Shown: positions 17,697-26,803 of the stretch, in pieces | How the letters are laid out: each line of letters begins with the position of its first letter | How positions within the stretch are numbered: position 1 is the stretch's first letter | Assembly (NCBI GenBank): GCA_963748985.1 | Contig: CAVVKQ010000015.1 | Span: 51,765-115,764 of the forward strand | Length of the DNA: 64,000 nt | Direction of reading: 5' to 3' | Origin: RPQJ01 sp963748985 | GTDB taxonomy: Bacteria; Pseudomonadota; Gammaproteobacteria; Steroidobacterales; Steroidobacteraceae | The notes under the pieces: generated by a model | Databases searched by the model: none | Seen by the model: only the letters and a program-made list of their open reading frames with translations | Told to the model about the DNA's origin: nothing | Translations under genes and position numbers: made by a program

Positions 17697-18302
17697 ATGC
17701 AATCGTTCACAGCATTGGCGCAACGCGCAGGGATTGCGCTGCTGTTGGCCGTGCCTTGCGCTGCGCTCGCGACGCCCCCGAGCTGGGCACCTGCGCATGG
17801 CTGGCGTAAGCAGAACGATCCGACCTATGCTGGCTACAGCGGCCGCACCTGGGACTACGACTATGGTGTGCGCTCGGGATCGTGCGATCGCGGCCGGATC
17901 GGCCAGGTGCTTGGTGGCGCCGTCGGCGGCGTTGCGGGCGGCGCGATCGGCGGGGAAATTGCCAAGGGCAGCACCGAGCGCAACGTGGCCATCGTGATCG
18001 GCACCGTCATCGGCGCGGCCATCGGCTCGGAAGTCGGGCGACGCATGGACAAGACCGATCGCTCCTGCGTCGGCCACTCGCTCGAACTCGCCGACTACGG
18101 CCAGAGTGTCCGATGGACCAATCCGAACACCCGCGTGACGTACCAGCTGACGCCGCTCGACGCCGAGCAAGGCGGCGAGGGGTGCCGCCGGTTTCGGCTC
18201 ATCGCGCACGGCTCGTTTGGCCTGAGCGAAGGCCGCACGGTCGCCTGCACGGATGGCAGTGGCGTCTGGCAGTCCGAGGACGATCGCCTGACCCGACGCT
18301 GA
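17697..18302 (+). CDS. glycine-zipper (17-kDa antigen-like) envelope protein
   Basis: 201 aa with a signal peptide ending near ALATPP. A glycine-zipper membrane segment follows at ~62-105: GQVLGGAVGGVAGGAIGGEI then VIGTVIGAAIGSEVGRRMD, as in Rickettsia 17-kDa surface antigens. The C-terminal part (VRWTNPNTRVTYQLTPL, RRFRL) resembles the surface-antigen domain with three Cys residues. Likely outer-membrane associated; function unknown. A very good AGGAGG (17683-17688) precedes the ATG. Confidence 0.8.
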   Translation: MQSFTALAQRAGIALLLAVPCAALATPPSWAPAHGWRKQNDPTYAGYSGRTWDYDYGVRSGSCDRGRIGQVLGGAVGGVAGGAIGGEIAKGSTERNVAIVIGTVIGAAIGSEVGRRMDKTDRSCVGHSLELADYGQSVRWTNPNTRVTYQLTPLDAEQGGEGCRRFRLIAHGSFGLSEGRTVACTDGSGVWQSEDDRLTRR

Positions 18303-18371
18303 GGCACAGATGCCGGGTCGTTGATGCCCCACCGGGCGCATGCTAGCGTGCGCCCGCTTCCAGGGGGATCA

Positions 18372-19406
18372 ATGAAGCGCACCCGGCCGACATCACGCGA
18401 CATCGCCCGCCTCGCGGAGGTTTCGCAGGCCACGGTGTCGCGCGCCTTGCGCAACAGCCCCCTCGTCCGTCCCGAGACCCGCGAGCGCATCGAAACGATT
18501 GCGCGTCAGCTCAGCTATCGCACGGATCGTCGTGCAGCCGGCCTGCGCACGCGCCGCTCGAACACGCTGGCCTTGCTGCTGTTCGAGGAATCCTCCGAAG
18601 ACGGCCAGATCAACCCGTTCTTCCTGTCGATGCTGGGTCACATCACGCGCGCGACGGCCCGGCGCGGCCTCGACCTGCTGGTGTCCTTCCAGCAGCTGAG
18701 TGACGACTGGCACACGGAATACCAACTCAGCAATCGCGCCGACGGGCTGATCCTGCTTGGCTACGGCGACTACATCTCGTCGATGCCGCGGCTGCAGAAG
18801 CTCGCCGACGCCGGCGCCAATTTTGTCATCTGGGGGCCGGACGTGGACGGCACGCCGGGTCGCTACGTTCGCACCGATAACGCCGCGGGAGGGTTGCAGG
18901 CAACCCGCCATCTGCTGCGCCTCGGACGCAAGCGCATCGCCTACGTCGGCAGCTCGTCCGATCACTGGCCGGAATTCCAGGCGCGCTTCAGCGGCTACGT
19001 GCGGGCGCTGAGCGAGGCAGGCATCGAGCCCGATCCGCGCCTGTCGGTCGAAGCACAGTCAAGTGAGCAGGCGGGCCACGAAGCGGCCACGGGCCTGCTC
19101 GACTCGGGCGCGCCGTTCGATGCGATCTTCGCGGCGAGCGACCTCATTGCGATGGGTGCGATTGGCGCATTGCGCGACCGGGGACGGTCGGTGCCCGGCG
19201 ACGTGGCGGTCGTTGGCTTCGACGACATTGCCGCGGCGGCACACTTCATTCCACCGCTGACGACCGTGCAGCAGGACACGCATCGCGCGGCCGACATGCT
19301 CGTGGATAACCTGCTGAAGATGACCTCAGGCGAGCCCGTCAAATCCGCGCTGATCGAGCCGAAGCTCGTCGTCCGCGGGTCGTGCGGCGGTTCAGCCAGC
19401 GCTTAG
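18372..19406 (+). CDS. LacI-family transcriptional regulator
   Basis: 344 aa. N-terminal helix-turn-helix SRDIARLAEVSQATVSRALR and hinge helix (RRAAGLRTRRSNTLALLL), then a periplasmic-binding-protein-like sensor domain (IWGPDVDG, TDNAAGG, RKRIAYVG, IFAASDLIAMGAIGALR, VVGFDDIAAA). LacI regulators of this type answer to a sugar. Being between the Entner-Doudoroff genes and the amylase locus, it is a good candidate for controlling them; see the LacI-like operator at 26804. AGGGGG precedes the ATG. Its 3' end overlaps eda by 15 bp in convergent orientation. Confidence 0.9.
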   Translation: MKRTRPTSRDIARLAEVSQATVSRALRNSPLVRPETRERIETIARQLSYRTDRRAAGLRTRRSNTLALLLFEESSEDGQINPFFLSMLGHITRATARRGLDLLVSFQQLSDDWHTEYQLSNRADGLILLGYGDYISSMPRLQKLADAGANFVIWGPDVDGTPGRYVRTDNAAGGLQATRHLLRLGRKRIAYVGSSSDHWPEFQARFSGYVRALSEAGIEPDPRLSVEAQSSEQAGHEAATGLLDSGAPFDAIFAASDLIAMGAIGALRDRGRSVPGDVAVVGFDDIAAAAHFIPPLTTVQQDTHRAADMLVDNLLKMTSGEPVKSALIEPKLVVRGSCGGSASA

Positions 19407-20030
19407 TCTCGGCACGAGCTGCGCAGCCTCGCTCGCCGCGTTGCGGATCGCGGCCCAGTCACCGGTGTCCAGCCATGCCTTCGTCACGATTGACGACATG
19501 CCGACACAGAGCACGTTCGGCAGCGACAGGTAATCAGGCGCGTTCGCGAACGTGATGCCGCCGGTCGGGCAGAACGCGACCATGGGTAACGGTGCGGCCA
19601 GTGCCTTCAGCATCGCTGCGCCGCCCGACTGCGCGGCGGGAAAGAACTTCAGCGTGTCGATGCCGGCGTCGAGCGCAGCCATGATTTCCGATGGCGTCGT
19701 CGCACCCGGCAGCAACGGGATGCCGTGGTCCTTCGCCGCATCGATGAGGCCAGGTGAAAGCCCGGGAGACACGACGAACTGGCTGCCGGCCGCGGCGGCG
19801 GCGGCGAACTGCGCAGTGTTGATGACGGTGCCCGCACCGATCACTGCGCCTGGAACGGCTGCCCGCATCGCGCGAATGCTGTCGAGCGCGGCCGGAGTGC
19901 GCAGCGTCACTTCAAGCACCGCAAGACCGCCGGCGACTAGCGCCTCGGCCAGTGACACGGCATGCGCAACATCGTCGATCGTCAGGACCGGAATCACCGG
20001 CGCTCGCTGCAGCAACTTACGCAAGGGCAT
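19392..20030 (-). CDS. eda: 2-keto-3-deoxy-6-phosphogluconate aldolase
   Basis: 212 aa, normal length. Splits KDPG into pyruvate and glyceraldehyde-3-phosphate, the last Entner-Doudoroff step. Active-site features: Glu in VLEVTLRT, phosphate loop region VIGAGTVIN and SPGLSPGL, Schiff-base Lys in DTLKFFPA, and CPTGGIT. It lies 12 bp downstream of edd and is clearly in one operon with it. The ATG at 20030 gives the standard MPLRKLLQRAPVIPVLTID start. Confidence 0.95.
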   Translation of the reverse strand: MPLRKLLQRAPVIPVLTIDDVAHAVSLAEALVAGGLAVLEVTLRTPAALDSIRAMRAAVPGAVIGAGTVINTAQFAAAAAAGSQFVVSPGLSPGLIDAAKDHGIPLLPGATTPSEIMAALDAGIDTLKFFPAAQSGGAAMLKALAAPLPMVAFCPTGGITFANAPDYLSLPNVLCVGMSSIVTKAWLDTGDWAAIRNAASEAAQLVPRLSAG

Positions 20031-20042
20031 CCTTCCGCGAAT

Positions 20043-21881
20043 TCAGTGACGCTGCGCAATGCAGCACAGCGCGCCGCTTTCGGCGTCGCCAACCAGGCGC
20101 CGGAAACCGGCGAAGAGTTCGCGCCCAGAGCCGACGCGCGAATCGTACGTGACTCTGGCGGGCGTCCGTTCGAGCCAGCGCGCGTCGGCTCCCAGCAGCT
20201 CGAGCGTTCCCGTGTGGGCGTCGAAACGGATCACGTCACCTGTCCGTATGCGAGCGAGCGGTCCGCTTGCGTCCGCTTCGGGCGTGAGGTGAATGGCTGC
20301 GGGGACGGGCCCCGAGGCACCGGACATGCGGCCATCGGTGACCAGTGCGACCTTGAACCCGCGGCCCAGCAGCGATGTCAGGGCCGGCGTCATCTGGTGC
20401 AATTCGGGCATGCCGTTCGCGCGCGGCCCCTGGAAGCGAACGACCGCCACGAAGTCACGCTCGAGCTTGCCTGCCTTGAATGCCGCCAACAGTTCGGACT
20501 GGTCTTCGAACACGATCGCCGGTGCCTCGATCACGAAATGCTCGGGTTGCAGCGCGGACGTCTTGACCACCGCGCGGCCGAGGTTGCCGCGCATGAGCCG
20601 CAGGCCGCCGTCCGGGCTGAACGGACGCGCGACGGGACGGACGATGCTTTCGTCGCCGCTGACGTCCGGCGCAGGACGCCAGCGCAGCACGGTCCCGTCG
20701 AGCCAGGGCTCCTGCGTATAAGCGGCGAGGCCGGTGCCGACGATGGTTTCGACGTCGCGGTGCAGCAACCCGGCGGCAAGCAGTTCACGAATGACGAACC
20801 CCGTGCCGCCAGCCGCCTGGAACTGGTTCACGTCGGCCTTGCCGTTGGGATAGACGCGCGCAAGCAGCGGCGCCACGTGCGACAGCGCATCGAAGTCGTT
20901 CCAGTCGATGCAGATGCCAGCCGCGGCGGCGACCGCGACCAGGTGAATCGTGTGATTGGTCGAGCCGCCGGTGGCCAGCAACGCGACGATCGCGTTGACG
21001 ATGGCACGCTCGTCGACAATGCGGCCGAGCGGTCGATGGTTGGTCCCCAAGGCAGTGATCGACACAGCGCACCGCGTCGCGGCGACGGTGAGCGCATCGC
21101 GCAGTGGGGTACCGGGATTGACGAACGCGGCGCCCGGCACGTGCAACCCCATGACTTCCATGAGGAACTGGTTGCTGTTCGCGGTGCCGTAGAAGGAGCA
21201 TGTGCCTGCCGAATGGTAGCTCTGCATTTCGGCTTCGAGCAGCGCGTCGCGGCCGACCTTGCCCTCCGCGTACTCCCGCCGGATTCGTGCCTTGTCCGAG
21301 TTCGGCAAGCCTGACGGCATTGGACCCGCGGGCACGAACACTGTCGGCAGGTGCCCGAACGCCAGGGCGCCGATCAGCAGGCCGGGCACGATCTTGTCGC
21401 ACACGCCGAGACATAGCACGGCGTCGAACGCATCATGCGCAAGCGCGACGCCGGTCGACATGGCGATCACGTCGCGACTGAACAGAGACAACTCCATGCC
21501 GGGCTGGCCCTGTGTCACGCCGTCGCACATCGCCGGCACACCGCCGGCGAACTGCGCCACCGCTCCCGCCTCACGCGCAGCGCGCTTGATCAGGGCGGGA
21601 TAGCGCTCGAGCGGCTGGTGCGCCGAGAGCATGTCATTGTACGCGGAGACCATCGCAAGGTTGGGCCAGGACAACGCCTTGAGGCCCTCCTTGTCGCCGC
21701 GCTCCGAGGCCGCGAGGGCGTGCGCGAGGTTCGTGCACCCGAGGCGCGAGCGCGAGACGCCCTTGCAGCTGGCCGCGTCGATGCGCTCCAGGTACGCCTC
21801 GCGCGACTCGCGACTGCGCTCGACGATGCGTTCGGTCACGGCGGCGAGGACGGGATTCAGCGTCGGCGAGGAGTCGACCAT
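20043..21881 (-). CDS. edd: 6-phosphogluconate dehydratase
   Basis: 612 aa, normal length. Dehydrates 6-phosphogluconate to KDPG in the Entner-Doudoroff pathway. Hallmarks of the IlvD/Edd family with a labile 4Fe-4S cluster: GGVPAMCDGVTQGQPGMELS, LGVCDKIVPGLLIG, GTCSFYGTANSNQ, and the C-terminal VTDGRMSGASG. First gene of edd-eda, divergent from zwf; a HexR-like palindrome lies 56 bp upstream of its start. Confidence 0.95.
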   Translation of the reverse strand: MVDSSPTLNPVLAAVTERIVERSRESREAYLERIDAASCKGVSRSRLGCTNLAHALAASERGDKEGLKALSWPNLAMVSAYNDMLSAHQPLERYPALIKRAAREAGAVAQFAGGVPAMCDGVTQGQPGMELSLFSRDVIAMSTGVALAHDAFDAVLCLGVCDKIVPGLLIGALAFGHLPTVFVPAGPMPSGLPNSDKARIRREYAEGKVGRDALLEAEMQSYHSAGTCSFYGTANSNQFLMEVMGLHVPGAAFVNPGTPLRDALTVAATRCAVSITALGTNHRPLGRIVDERAIVNAIVALLATGGSTNHTIHLVAVAAAAGICIDWNDFDALSHVAPLLARVYPNGKADVNQFQAAGGTGFVIRELLAAGLLHRDVETIVGTGLAAYTQEPWLDGTVLRWRPAPDVSGDESIVRPVARPFSPDGGLRLMRGNLGRAVVKTSALQPEHFVIEAPAIVFEDQSELLAAFKAGKLERDFVAVVRFQGPRANGMPELHQMTPALTSLLGRGFKVALVTDGRMSGASGPVPAAIHLTPEADASGPLARIRTGDVIRFDAHTGTLELLGADARWLERTPARVTYDSRVGSGRELFAGFRRLVGDAESGALCCIAQRH

Positions 21882-21936
21882 TGTCGGATGCTACCGTCGG
21901 CAGAAGGCCGAGCTGGGCCGAATGCTACACGAATCA

Positions 21937-21951
21937 CGTAGCCCCACTACA
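21937..21951 (-). promoter_or_regulatory. candidate HexR operator (edd side)
   Basis: CGTAGCCCCACTACA is a GTAG-N5-CTAC palindrome, one base from TGTAG-N5-CTACA, the same pattern as the perfect site at 22044 and the known gammaproteobacterial HexR consensus (TGTA-Y/R core-TACA). It lies 56 bp before edd, where a repressor could block its promoter. Inferred from sequence and from hexR being encoded next door. Confidence 0.5.
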
Positions 21952-22043
21952 CTTCAAAGATGCATACGTATTCTTTTATATCTGTATCAATGACTTATAA
22001 TTCTCGTGCAGGCCGATAATTCGACGGGTAGGATTCACATGAC

Positions 22044-22058
22044 TGTAGTTTTTCTACA
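22044..22058 (+). promoter_or_regulatory. candidate HexR operator (zwf side)
   Basis: TGTAGTTTTTCTACA is a perfect palindrome (arms TGTAG/CTACA, extending to CTGTAG/CTACAG at 22043-22059). It sits 12 bp before the zwf ATG and touches its ribosome binding site (AGAAGGAAG). A TATAAT box is at 21996-22001. The site matches the HexR-type operator consensus of gammaproteobacteria; KDPG would release the repressor. Confidence 0.65.
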
Positions 22059-22069
22059 GAAGGAAGCTG

Positions 22070-23566
22070 ATGATCGACGCTCCCAGCGTGACGCCCGGAT
22101 CACCCCACGTGCTGCCCGATTTCGACCTCGTCCTGTTCGGGGGAACCGGCGACCTCGCAATGCGCAAGCTCCTGCCCGGTCTCTACCGGCGGCACGTTTC
22201 GGGAGACATGGCTCCCGGTGCCCGCATCATCGGCGTCGCGCGCACGGCGACGATGCACGAGGAATTCGTCGCCCAGGCCGAACAGTCGTGCCGCATACGC
22301 GTCGGTGAGGAATTCGACGCCTCCAGCTGGCAGAGCTTCGCGGCGCGCCTGACCTACCTGCGCATCGACGCCACGGCGCACGCGGATTACGAGGCACTGG
22401 CCGCGACGCTCGCGCCACGCGCGTCCGTCGTCCGGGTCTTCTTTCTATCGACCGCGCCTGCGCTGTTCGAAGTCGTCTGCCGTGAACTGCAAACCGCGGG
22501 TGTCGTGACGCCTGCATCCCGGATCGTGCTCGAGAAGCCGCTCGGGTCGGACACCGAGTCCGCCAACCGCATCAATGAAGTGGTGGTGGCGGCGGGCTTC
22601 CAGGAGCACCAGATCTTCCGTATCGACCATTACCTCGGCAAGGAGACGGTGCAAAACCTGATCGCGCTGCGCTTTGGCAATGCGCTGTTCGAGCCGCTCT
22701 GGCGTCGCGACCGGATTCGCCACGTGCAGATCACCGTGGCGGAGCAGCTGGGGGTTGGGACGCGTGCTGATTTCTACGACCGCACCGGCGCGCTTCGCGA
22801 CATGGTGCAGAACCACCTGCTGCAGCTGCTCTGCATCATCGCGATGGAGCCCCCGGTTTCCGCAACACCCGACGCGGTACGCGATGAAAAACTGAAAGTC
22901 CTGCGTGCGCTGCGACCGATGACAGGCGCCGACGCGCTGCGCAACACCGTTCGCGGCCAGTACCGCACGGGCGTCATCGGCACCCGGAGCGTGCCGGGAT
23001 ACCTCGAGGAACGAGGCGTCGCGCCCGACAGCGCAACCGAATCATTCGTGGCATTGCGTGTGGACATCGACAGTTGGCGCTGGGCTGGCGTGCCGTTCTA
23101 CCTGCGCACCGGCAAGCGACTGCCGGATGCCCTCGCCGAGATCGTGGTCACGTTCGAGCAGGTACCGCATTCGATTTTCGACGGCTCGGCCTCGATGCAG
23201 CCGCCGAATCGCCTCGTGATCCGGCTGCAACCCGAAGAGCACATCACGCTGCGTATCCTCGCGAAACGACCCGGCGAGGCGATGCGCCTGAAGCCGGTGG
23301 ACCTGGGACTGGACCTCACCGATTCGTTCAAGTCGCGCCGGCTCGACGCGTATGAACGGCTGCTGGGCGATGCGATCCAGGGCAATCTCACGCTGTTCAT
23401 GCGCCGCGACGAAGTCGACGCGGCCTGGCGCTGGATCGACCCGATCCGCGCTGCATGGGACGGCGACCTCGACGGTCCCCGCCACTATGCCGCGGGCACC
23501 TGGGGCCCAGCTGCAGCCGCGTCGCTGATCGCCCGCGACGGCTTCGAGTGGCACGAGGAAATCTGA
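22070..23566 (+). CDS. zwf: glucose-6-phosphate 1-dehydrogenase
   Basis: 498 aa. Oxidises glucose-6-phosphate to 6-phosphogluconolactone with NAD(P)+. The coenzyme-binding loop is FGGTGDLAMRKLLPGLY (~22-38), the active-site motif RIDHYLGKETVQN carries the catalytic His and Lys, followed by RFGNALFEPLWRRD and, near the C-terminus, DAYERLLGDAIQGNLTLFMR. Length is typical. A good AAGGAAG ribosome binding site precedes ATG 22070. First gene of zwf-pgl-hexR. Confidence 0.95.
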   Translation: MIDAPSVTPGSPHVLPDFDLVLFGGTGDLAMRKLLPGLYRRHVSGDMAPGARIIGVARTATMHEEFVAQAEQSCRIRVGEEFDASSWQSFAARLTYLRIDATAHADYEALAATLAPRASVVRVFFLSTAPALFEVVCRELQTAGVVTPASRIVLEKPLGSDTESANRINEVVVAAGFQEHQIFRIDHYLGKETVQNLIALRFGNALFEPLWRRDRIRHVQITVAEQLGVGTRADFYDRTGALRDMVQNHLLQLLCIIAMEPPVSATPDAVRDEKLKVLRALRPMTGADALRNTVRGQYRTGVIGTRSVPGYLEERGVAPDSATESFVALRVDIDSWRWAGVPFYLRTGKRLPDALAEIVVTFEQVPHSIFDGSASMQPPNRLVIRLQPEEHITLRILAKRPGEAMRLKPVDLGLDLTDSFKSRRLDAYERLLGDAIQGNLTLFMRRDEVDAAWRWIDPIRAAWDGDLDGPRHYAAGTWGPAAAASLIARDGFEWHEEI

Positions 23567-23569
23567 CAC

Positions 23570-24253
23570 GTGGCACATCACGCATTCTCGAGCGGTGACG
23601 CGCTCGCCCGCAAACTGGCGAATGACGTGGCCGCAGCACTCGAGCGCCGGCTTGCCGCGGAAGGCGCGGCGAGCCTGGTGGTGTCGGGTGGTCGGACGCC
23701 GGCAGCCTTCCTGCGCGAACTCGCGACGCGCGAACTCGACTGGTCGCATGTGTTCGTTACGCTCACCGACGAACGCTGCGTTCCGGCGGACGATCCCGCC
23801 AGCAACCTGCGCCTCGTTCGCGCAGCCTTTGCGAACGCTCCGGCGTCCCACGCGCTGCTCGTCGACATCGACACGACAGCGACCAATGCCGCCGCACGCT
23901 GGAACGAGGCCTTGGGGCGGGTCCCGCGACCTTTTGCCGCGGTCGTTCTCGGCATGGGCGACGACGGCCATTTTGCGTCGCTGTTTCCCGGGATGCCCGG
24001 GCTCGCAGCGGCATTGAATCTTTCGAACACGACGCACGTGGTCGAGGGCGTTGCCCCGTTCGCACCCAAAGCCCGGCTCAGCCTGACGCTGCCGATCCTG
24101 CTCGACACGGACTTGCTGGTACTGCACGTCACAGGGGACTCCAAGCTCGTGACGCTGCAGCGCGCATCCTGCCCCGGCAGTCCGCTCGAGATGCCGGTGC
24201 GCGCACTTCTCGAGCAGCGCCGGGTTCCGCTGGAGATCTACCATGCTTCCTGA
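23570..24253 (+). CDS. pgl: 6-phosphogluconolactonase
   Basis: 227 aa, normal for the DevB/Pgl type. Hydrolyses 6-phosphogluconolactone. Features: SLVVSGGRTPAAFLREL (phosphate-binding), LTDERCVPADDPASNLRLV, and VVLGMGDDGHFASLFPG with the catalytic His. It starts with GTG 3 bp after the zwf stop and overlaps hexR by 11 bp, so all three genes are translated as one unit. Confidence 0.95.
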   Translation: MAHHAFSSGDALARKLANDVAAALERRLAAEGAASLVVSGGRTPAAFLRELATRELDWSHVFVTLTDERCVPADDPASNLRLVRAAFANAPASHALLVDIDTTATNAAARWNEALGRVPRPFAAVVLGMGDDGHFASLFPGMPGLAAALNLSNTTHVVEGVAPFAPKARLSLTLPILLDTDLLVLHVTGDSKLVTLQRASCPGSPLEMPVRALLEQRRVPLEIYHAS

Positions 24254-25133
24254 GACCGGCGAACGCCGTGCCACGGCGGAACGTGGCGAACTGTTACGTC
24301 GGGTGGCGGCAGCGCAGACCAACCTCACTCCCGCGGAAGCGAAAGTTGCCGCTCTGGTGCTCGCTGAACCGTCACGAGTGCTGAGCCAGTCGTTGATGCA
24401 GGTGGCTGCGCGGGCGGGCGTCAGCGAACCGACCGTAATCCGCTTCTGCCGCTCCATCGGGCTCGACGGCTTCCAGAGCTTCCGCCTGCGCCTGGCGCAG
24501 AGCATTGCCAGTGGCGCGTTGTTCCTGCCGACGGAAATGAGCCCCGACGACGCCGCGGTCGACATTGCCGGCAAGGTGCTCGAACGATCCGCGCGGACGC
24601 TGCTCGACATGCGGACCCAGCTGCATCCGGCGCGCCTGGAACAAGCCGTCGCGCTGCTGGCGGGTGCAAGACGCCTGGAGTTCTACGGGCTCGGCAGCTC
24701 GGGTATCGTGGCCGCCGACGCGCGCCACAAGTTCTTTCGGCTGGGGATCGTCGCCACCGCCTATGCGGACGCCCACCTGCACGGCATGGCCGCCACGATG
24801 CTCGGCCCGGAGGACGTGGTCGTCGCGATCTCGAGCACGGGTCGCACGATAGACCTGATTTCGAGTGTCGAACTGGCGCTTGAAGCCGGCGCCAGAGTCA
24901 TTGCGATTACCGCTCCCGCGTCGCCGCTCGCACGGCTCGCCAGCGTGCCGATCGAAATATCCGTCGACGAGGACACCGACGTCTACACGCCGATGACGAC
25001 GCGGCTGGCACAACTCGCGATCATCGATGCCCTCTCGGTCGGTGTGGCGATGCGGCAGGGTCCGGAACTGATCGAGAAGCTCGAGCGCACGTGGCGCTCG
25101 CTCAGAACGAAGCGCGTTCCTGGCTTCGACTGA
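24243..25133 (+). CDS. hexR: HexR-type RpiR-family transcriptional regulator
   Basis: 296 aa. N-terminal RpiR helix-turn-helix (LTPAEAKVAALVLAEP ... AARAGVSEPTVIRFCRSIGL) and a C-terminal SIS sugar-phosphate domain (LEFYGLGSSGIVAADARHKF, VVVAISSTGRTIDLIS, VIAITAPASPLARLA). HexR senses KDPG and controls zwf, edd and related genes in gammaproteobacteria. Its place behind zwf-pgl and the two palindromes in the edd/zwf promoter support this identity. ATG 24243 overlaps the end of pgl. Confidence 0.9.
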   Translation: MLPETGERRATAERGELLRRVAAAQTNLTPAEAKVAALVLAEPSRVLSQSLMQVAARAGVSEPTVIRFCRSIGLDGFQSFRLRLAQSIASGALFLPTEMSPDDAAVDIAGKVLERSARTLLDMRTQLHPARLEQAVALLAGARRLEFYGLGSSGIVAADARHKFFRLGIVATAYADAHLHGMAATMLGPEDVVVAISSTGRTIDLISSVELALEAGARVIAITAPASPLARLASVPIEISVDEDTDVYTPMTTRLAQLAIIDALSVGVAMRQGPELIEKLERTWRSLRTKRVPGFD

Positions 25134-25139
25134 AGGGGG

Positions 25140-26645
25140 TCAGGTCCGTTCTTCGTGGTCGTCCACGCGCAGGGTGGCCAGCCCTGCGAGGACCAGCAGC
25201 AACCCGCCGAGCGCCAGCGCATTGATGCTGTGACCGCCGAACAGCGCGCGCACCAGGATGCCGAGGACGCTGGCCGCGAGAATCTGCGGGATCACGATGA
25301 AGAAGTTGAAGATCCCCATGTAGATTCCCATCTTCTTCACCGGCACCGCTTGCGACAGCATCGCGTACGGCAGCGACAGGATCGAAGCCCAGGCGATGCC
25401 GACGCCGATCATCGACACCAGCAGCAGCCGCGGGTCCTCGATGAAGCGGACCGAAACGAGGCCGAGCGCACCGAACCACAGGCAGACCAGGTGCGCCTTG
25501 CGACGGCCCAGCATTTCGGCAAGCTTCGGGATGAACAGCGCGGCGAGCGCGGCAAAGCCGTTGTATGCGGCGAAGAGGATGCCAACCCAGTTCGCTCCCT
25601 CGTTGTAGGCCGCAGAAGCAGCATCGGTCGTGCCGTAATGGTGCTCGGTGACCGCCGCGGTCGTGTAGATCCACATTGCGAACAGCGCAAACCAGGAAAG
25701 GAACTGCACGACTGCCAGCTGCCGCATCACCTCCGGCATCAGGTACAGGTCGTTGATCACGTTGTGCAGCATGCCCTCGGTGTCACCGCGCTGCTGCCGT
25801 GACGCGACGACGATCTGCAGCAGGCCGAAAGCGACGAGTCCGCAGCCGAGCACGTAGAGCTGCTTGTCCCAGCCGAACAGCGCAACGGCTGCCGCGAAGA
25901 CCGCTCCCACTACGATCCACGCCGCGGCGGATTTTCGATACCACCCGGGCGTCCGCGCATGCCGTTCGGCACCGCCCGGCTGGTCATCGACTCGCTCGTC
26001 GAACTCTGCGAGTTCCGCCGGTGAGTACTCGCGCGTGCGAAAGATGGTCCAGAGCACGGCACCGAGGAACGCAGCGGCACCGAGGTAGAACGCGAGTTTC
26101 ACGGACTGCGGCAGCTGGCCCGGTTCAGCCACGTTGGTGACATCGAAGACGTTCGTGAGGATCCACGGCAGCGCGGAGGCGACCACCGCACCGATGCCGA
26201 TGAACCAGCTCTGCATCGAGTAGCCGCGACAACGCTGCCGGTCGGGCAGCATGTCGCCCACCAGCGCGCGGAACGGTTCCATCGAAACATTAATTGACGC
26301 GTCGAGAATCCACAGCATGCCTGCCGCGATCCACAGGTAGGGGCTGTTCGGCATGATCACGAGCGCCGCGGTGGCGAGCAGCGCACCGATCAGGAAATAC
26401 GGACGGCGGCGACCGAGGCGGCCCCAGGTGCGGTCGCTCATGTAGCCGATGATCGGCTGCACGACCAGCCCAGTGACCGGTGCTGCAAGCCAGAGAATCG
26501 GCAAGTCATCGATCGATGCGCCGAGCGACTGGAAGATACGGCTTACGTTCGCGTTCTGCAGCGCGAAGCCGAACTGGATGCCGAGGAATCCGAAACACAT
26601 GTTCCAGATCTGCCAGAAACCCAGCGTCGGCTTTTGCTTGCGCAC
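25140..26645 (-). CDS. SLC45-like MFS sugar (maltose/sucrose) transporter
   Basis: 501 aa with about 12 transmembrane helices. The N-terminal FWQIWNMCFGFLGIQFGFALQ and GYMSDRTWGRLGRRRPYFLIG, and the centre QSWFIGIGAV, are typical of the proton-coupled SLC45/GPH-like transporters that sit in bacterial maltodextrin loci. Probably imports maltose-like sugars across the inner membrane. Start GTG 26645 is chosen for AAAGGA 7 bp upstream and the family N-terminus; it overlaps by one base the stop codon of a XylH permease remnant. The longer frame to 29006 is a shadow of the amylase gene. Tail-to-tail with hexR, 6 bp apart. Confidence 0.85.
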   Translation of the reverse strand: MRKQKPTLGFWQIWNMCFGFLGIQFGFALQNANVSRIFQSLGASIDDLPILWLAAPVTGLVVQPIIGYMSDRTWGRLGRRRPYFLIGALLATAALVIMPNSPYLWIAAGMLWILDASINVSMEPFRALVGDMLPDRQRCRGYSMQSWFIGIGAVVASALPWILTNVFDVTNVAEPGQLPQSVKLAFYLGAAAFLGAVLWTIFRTREYSPAELAEFDERVDDQPGGAERHARTPGWYRKSAAAWIVVGAVFAAAVALFGWDKQLYVLGCGLVAFGLLQIVVASRQQRGDTEGMLHNVINDLYLMPEVMRQLAVVQFLSWFALFAMWIYTTAAVTEHHYGTTDAASAAYNEGANWVGILFAAYNGFAALAALFIPKLAEMLGRRKAHLVCLWFGALGLVSVRFIEDPRLLLVSMIGVGIAWASILSLPYAMLSQAVPVKKMGIYMGIFNFFIVIPQILAASVLGILVRALFGGHSINALALGGLLLVLAGLATLRVDDHEERT

Positions 26646-26785
26646 TATCTGTCCTTTCCAAGTCGAAGGTCGAGCCACACGGCGAGCGCGAGCACGATGC
26701 CGCGTGCAATGTACTTGGCCTCCGGTGAGACCGCCATCAGGGTCATGCCGTTCAGCAGGCTCGTGCCGCCGATCACGCAGGCCGG
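26645..26785 (-). pseudogene. C-terminal remnant of a XylH-type sugar ABC permease
   Basis: Reading from ~26785 to the TAG at 26645 gives ACVIGGTSLLNGMTLMAV followed by SPEAKYIARGIVLALAVWLD and LRLGKDR. The last part matches the C-terminal helix of XylH/RbsC-type permeases. In intact proteins IGGTSL and NGM are separated by ~20 residues, so an internal in-frame deletion has occurred and the rest of the gene is gone. The stop codon overlaps the GTG start of the MFS gene, whose ribosome binding site lies within the remnant. Identity by eye; moderate certainty. Confidence 0.55.
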
Positions 26786-26803
26786 CTCGCGTCCACCCTT
26801 CAA

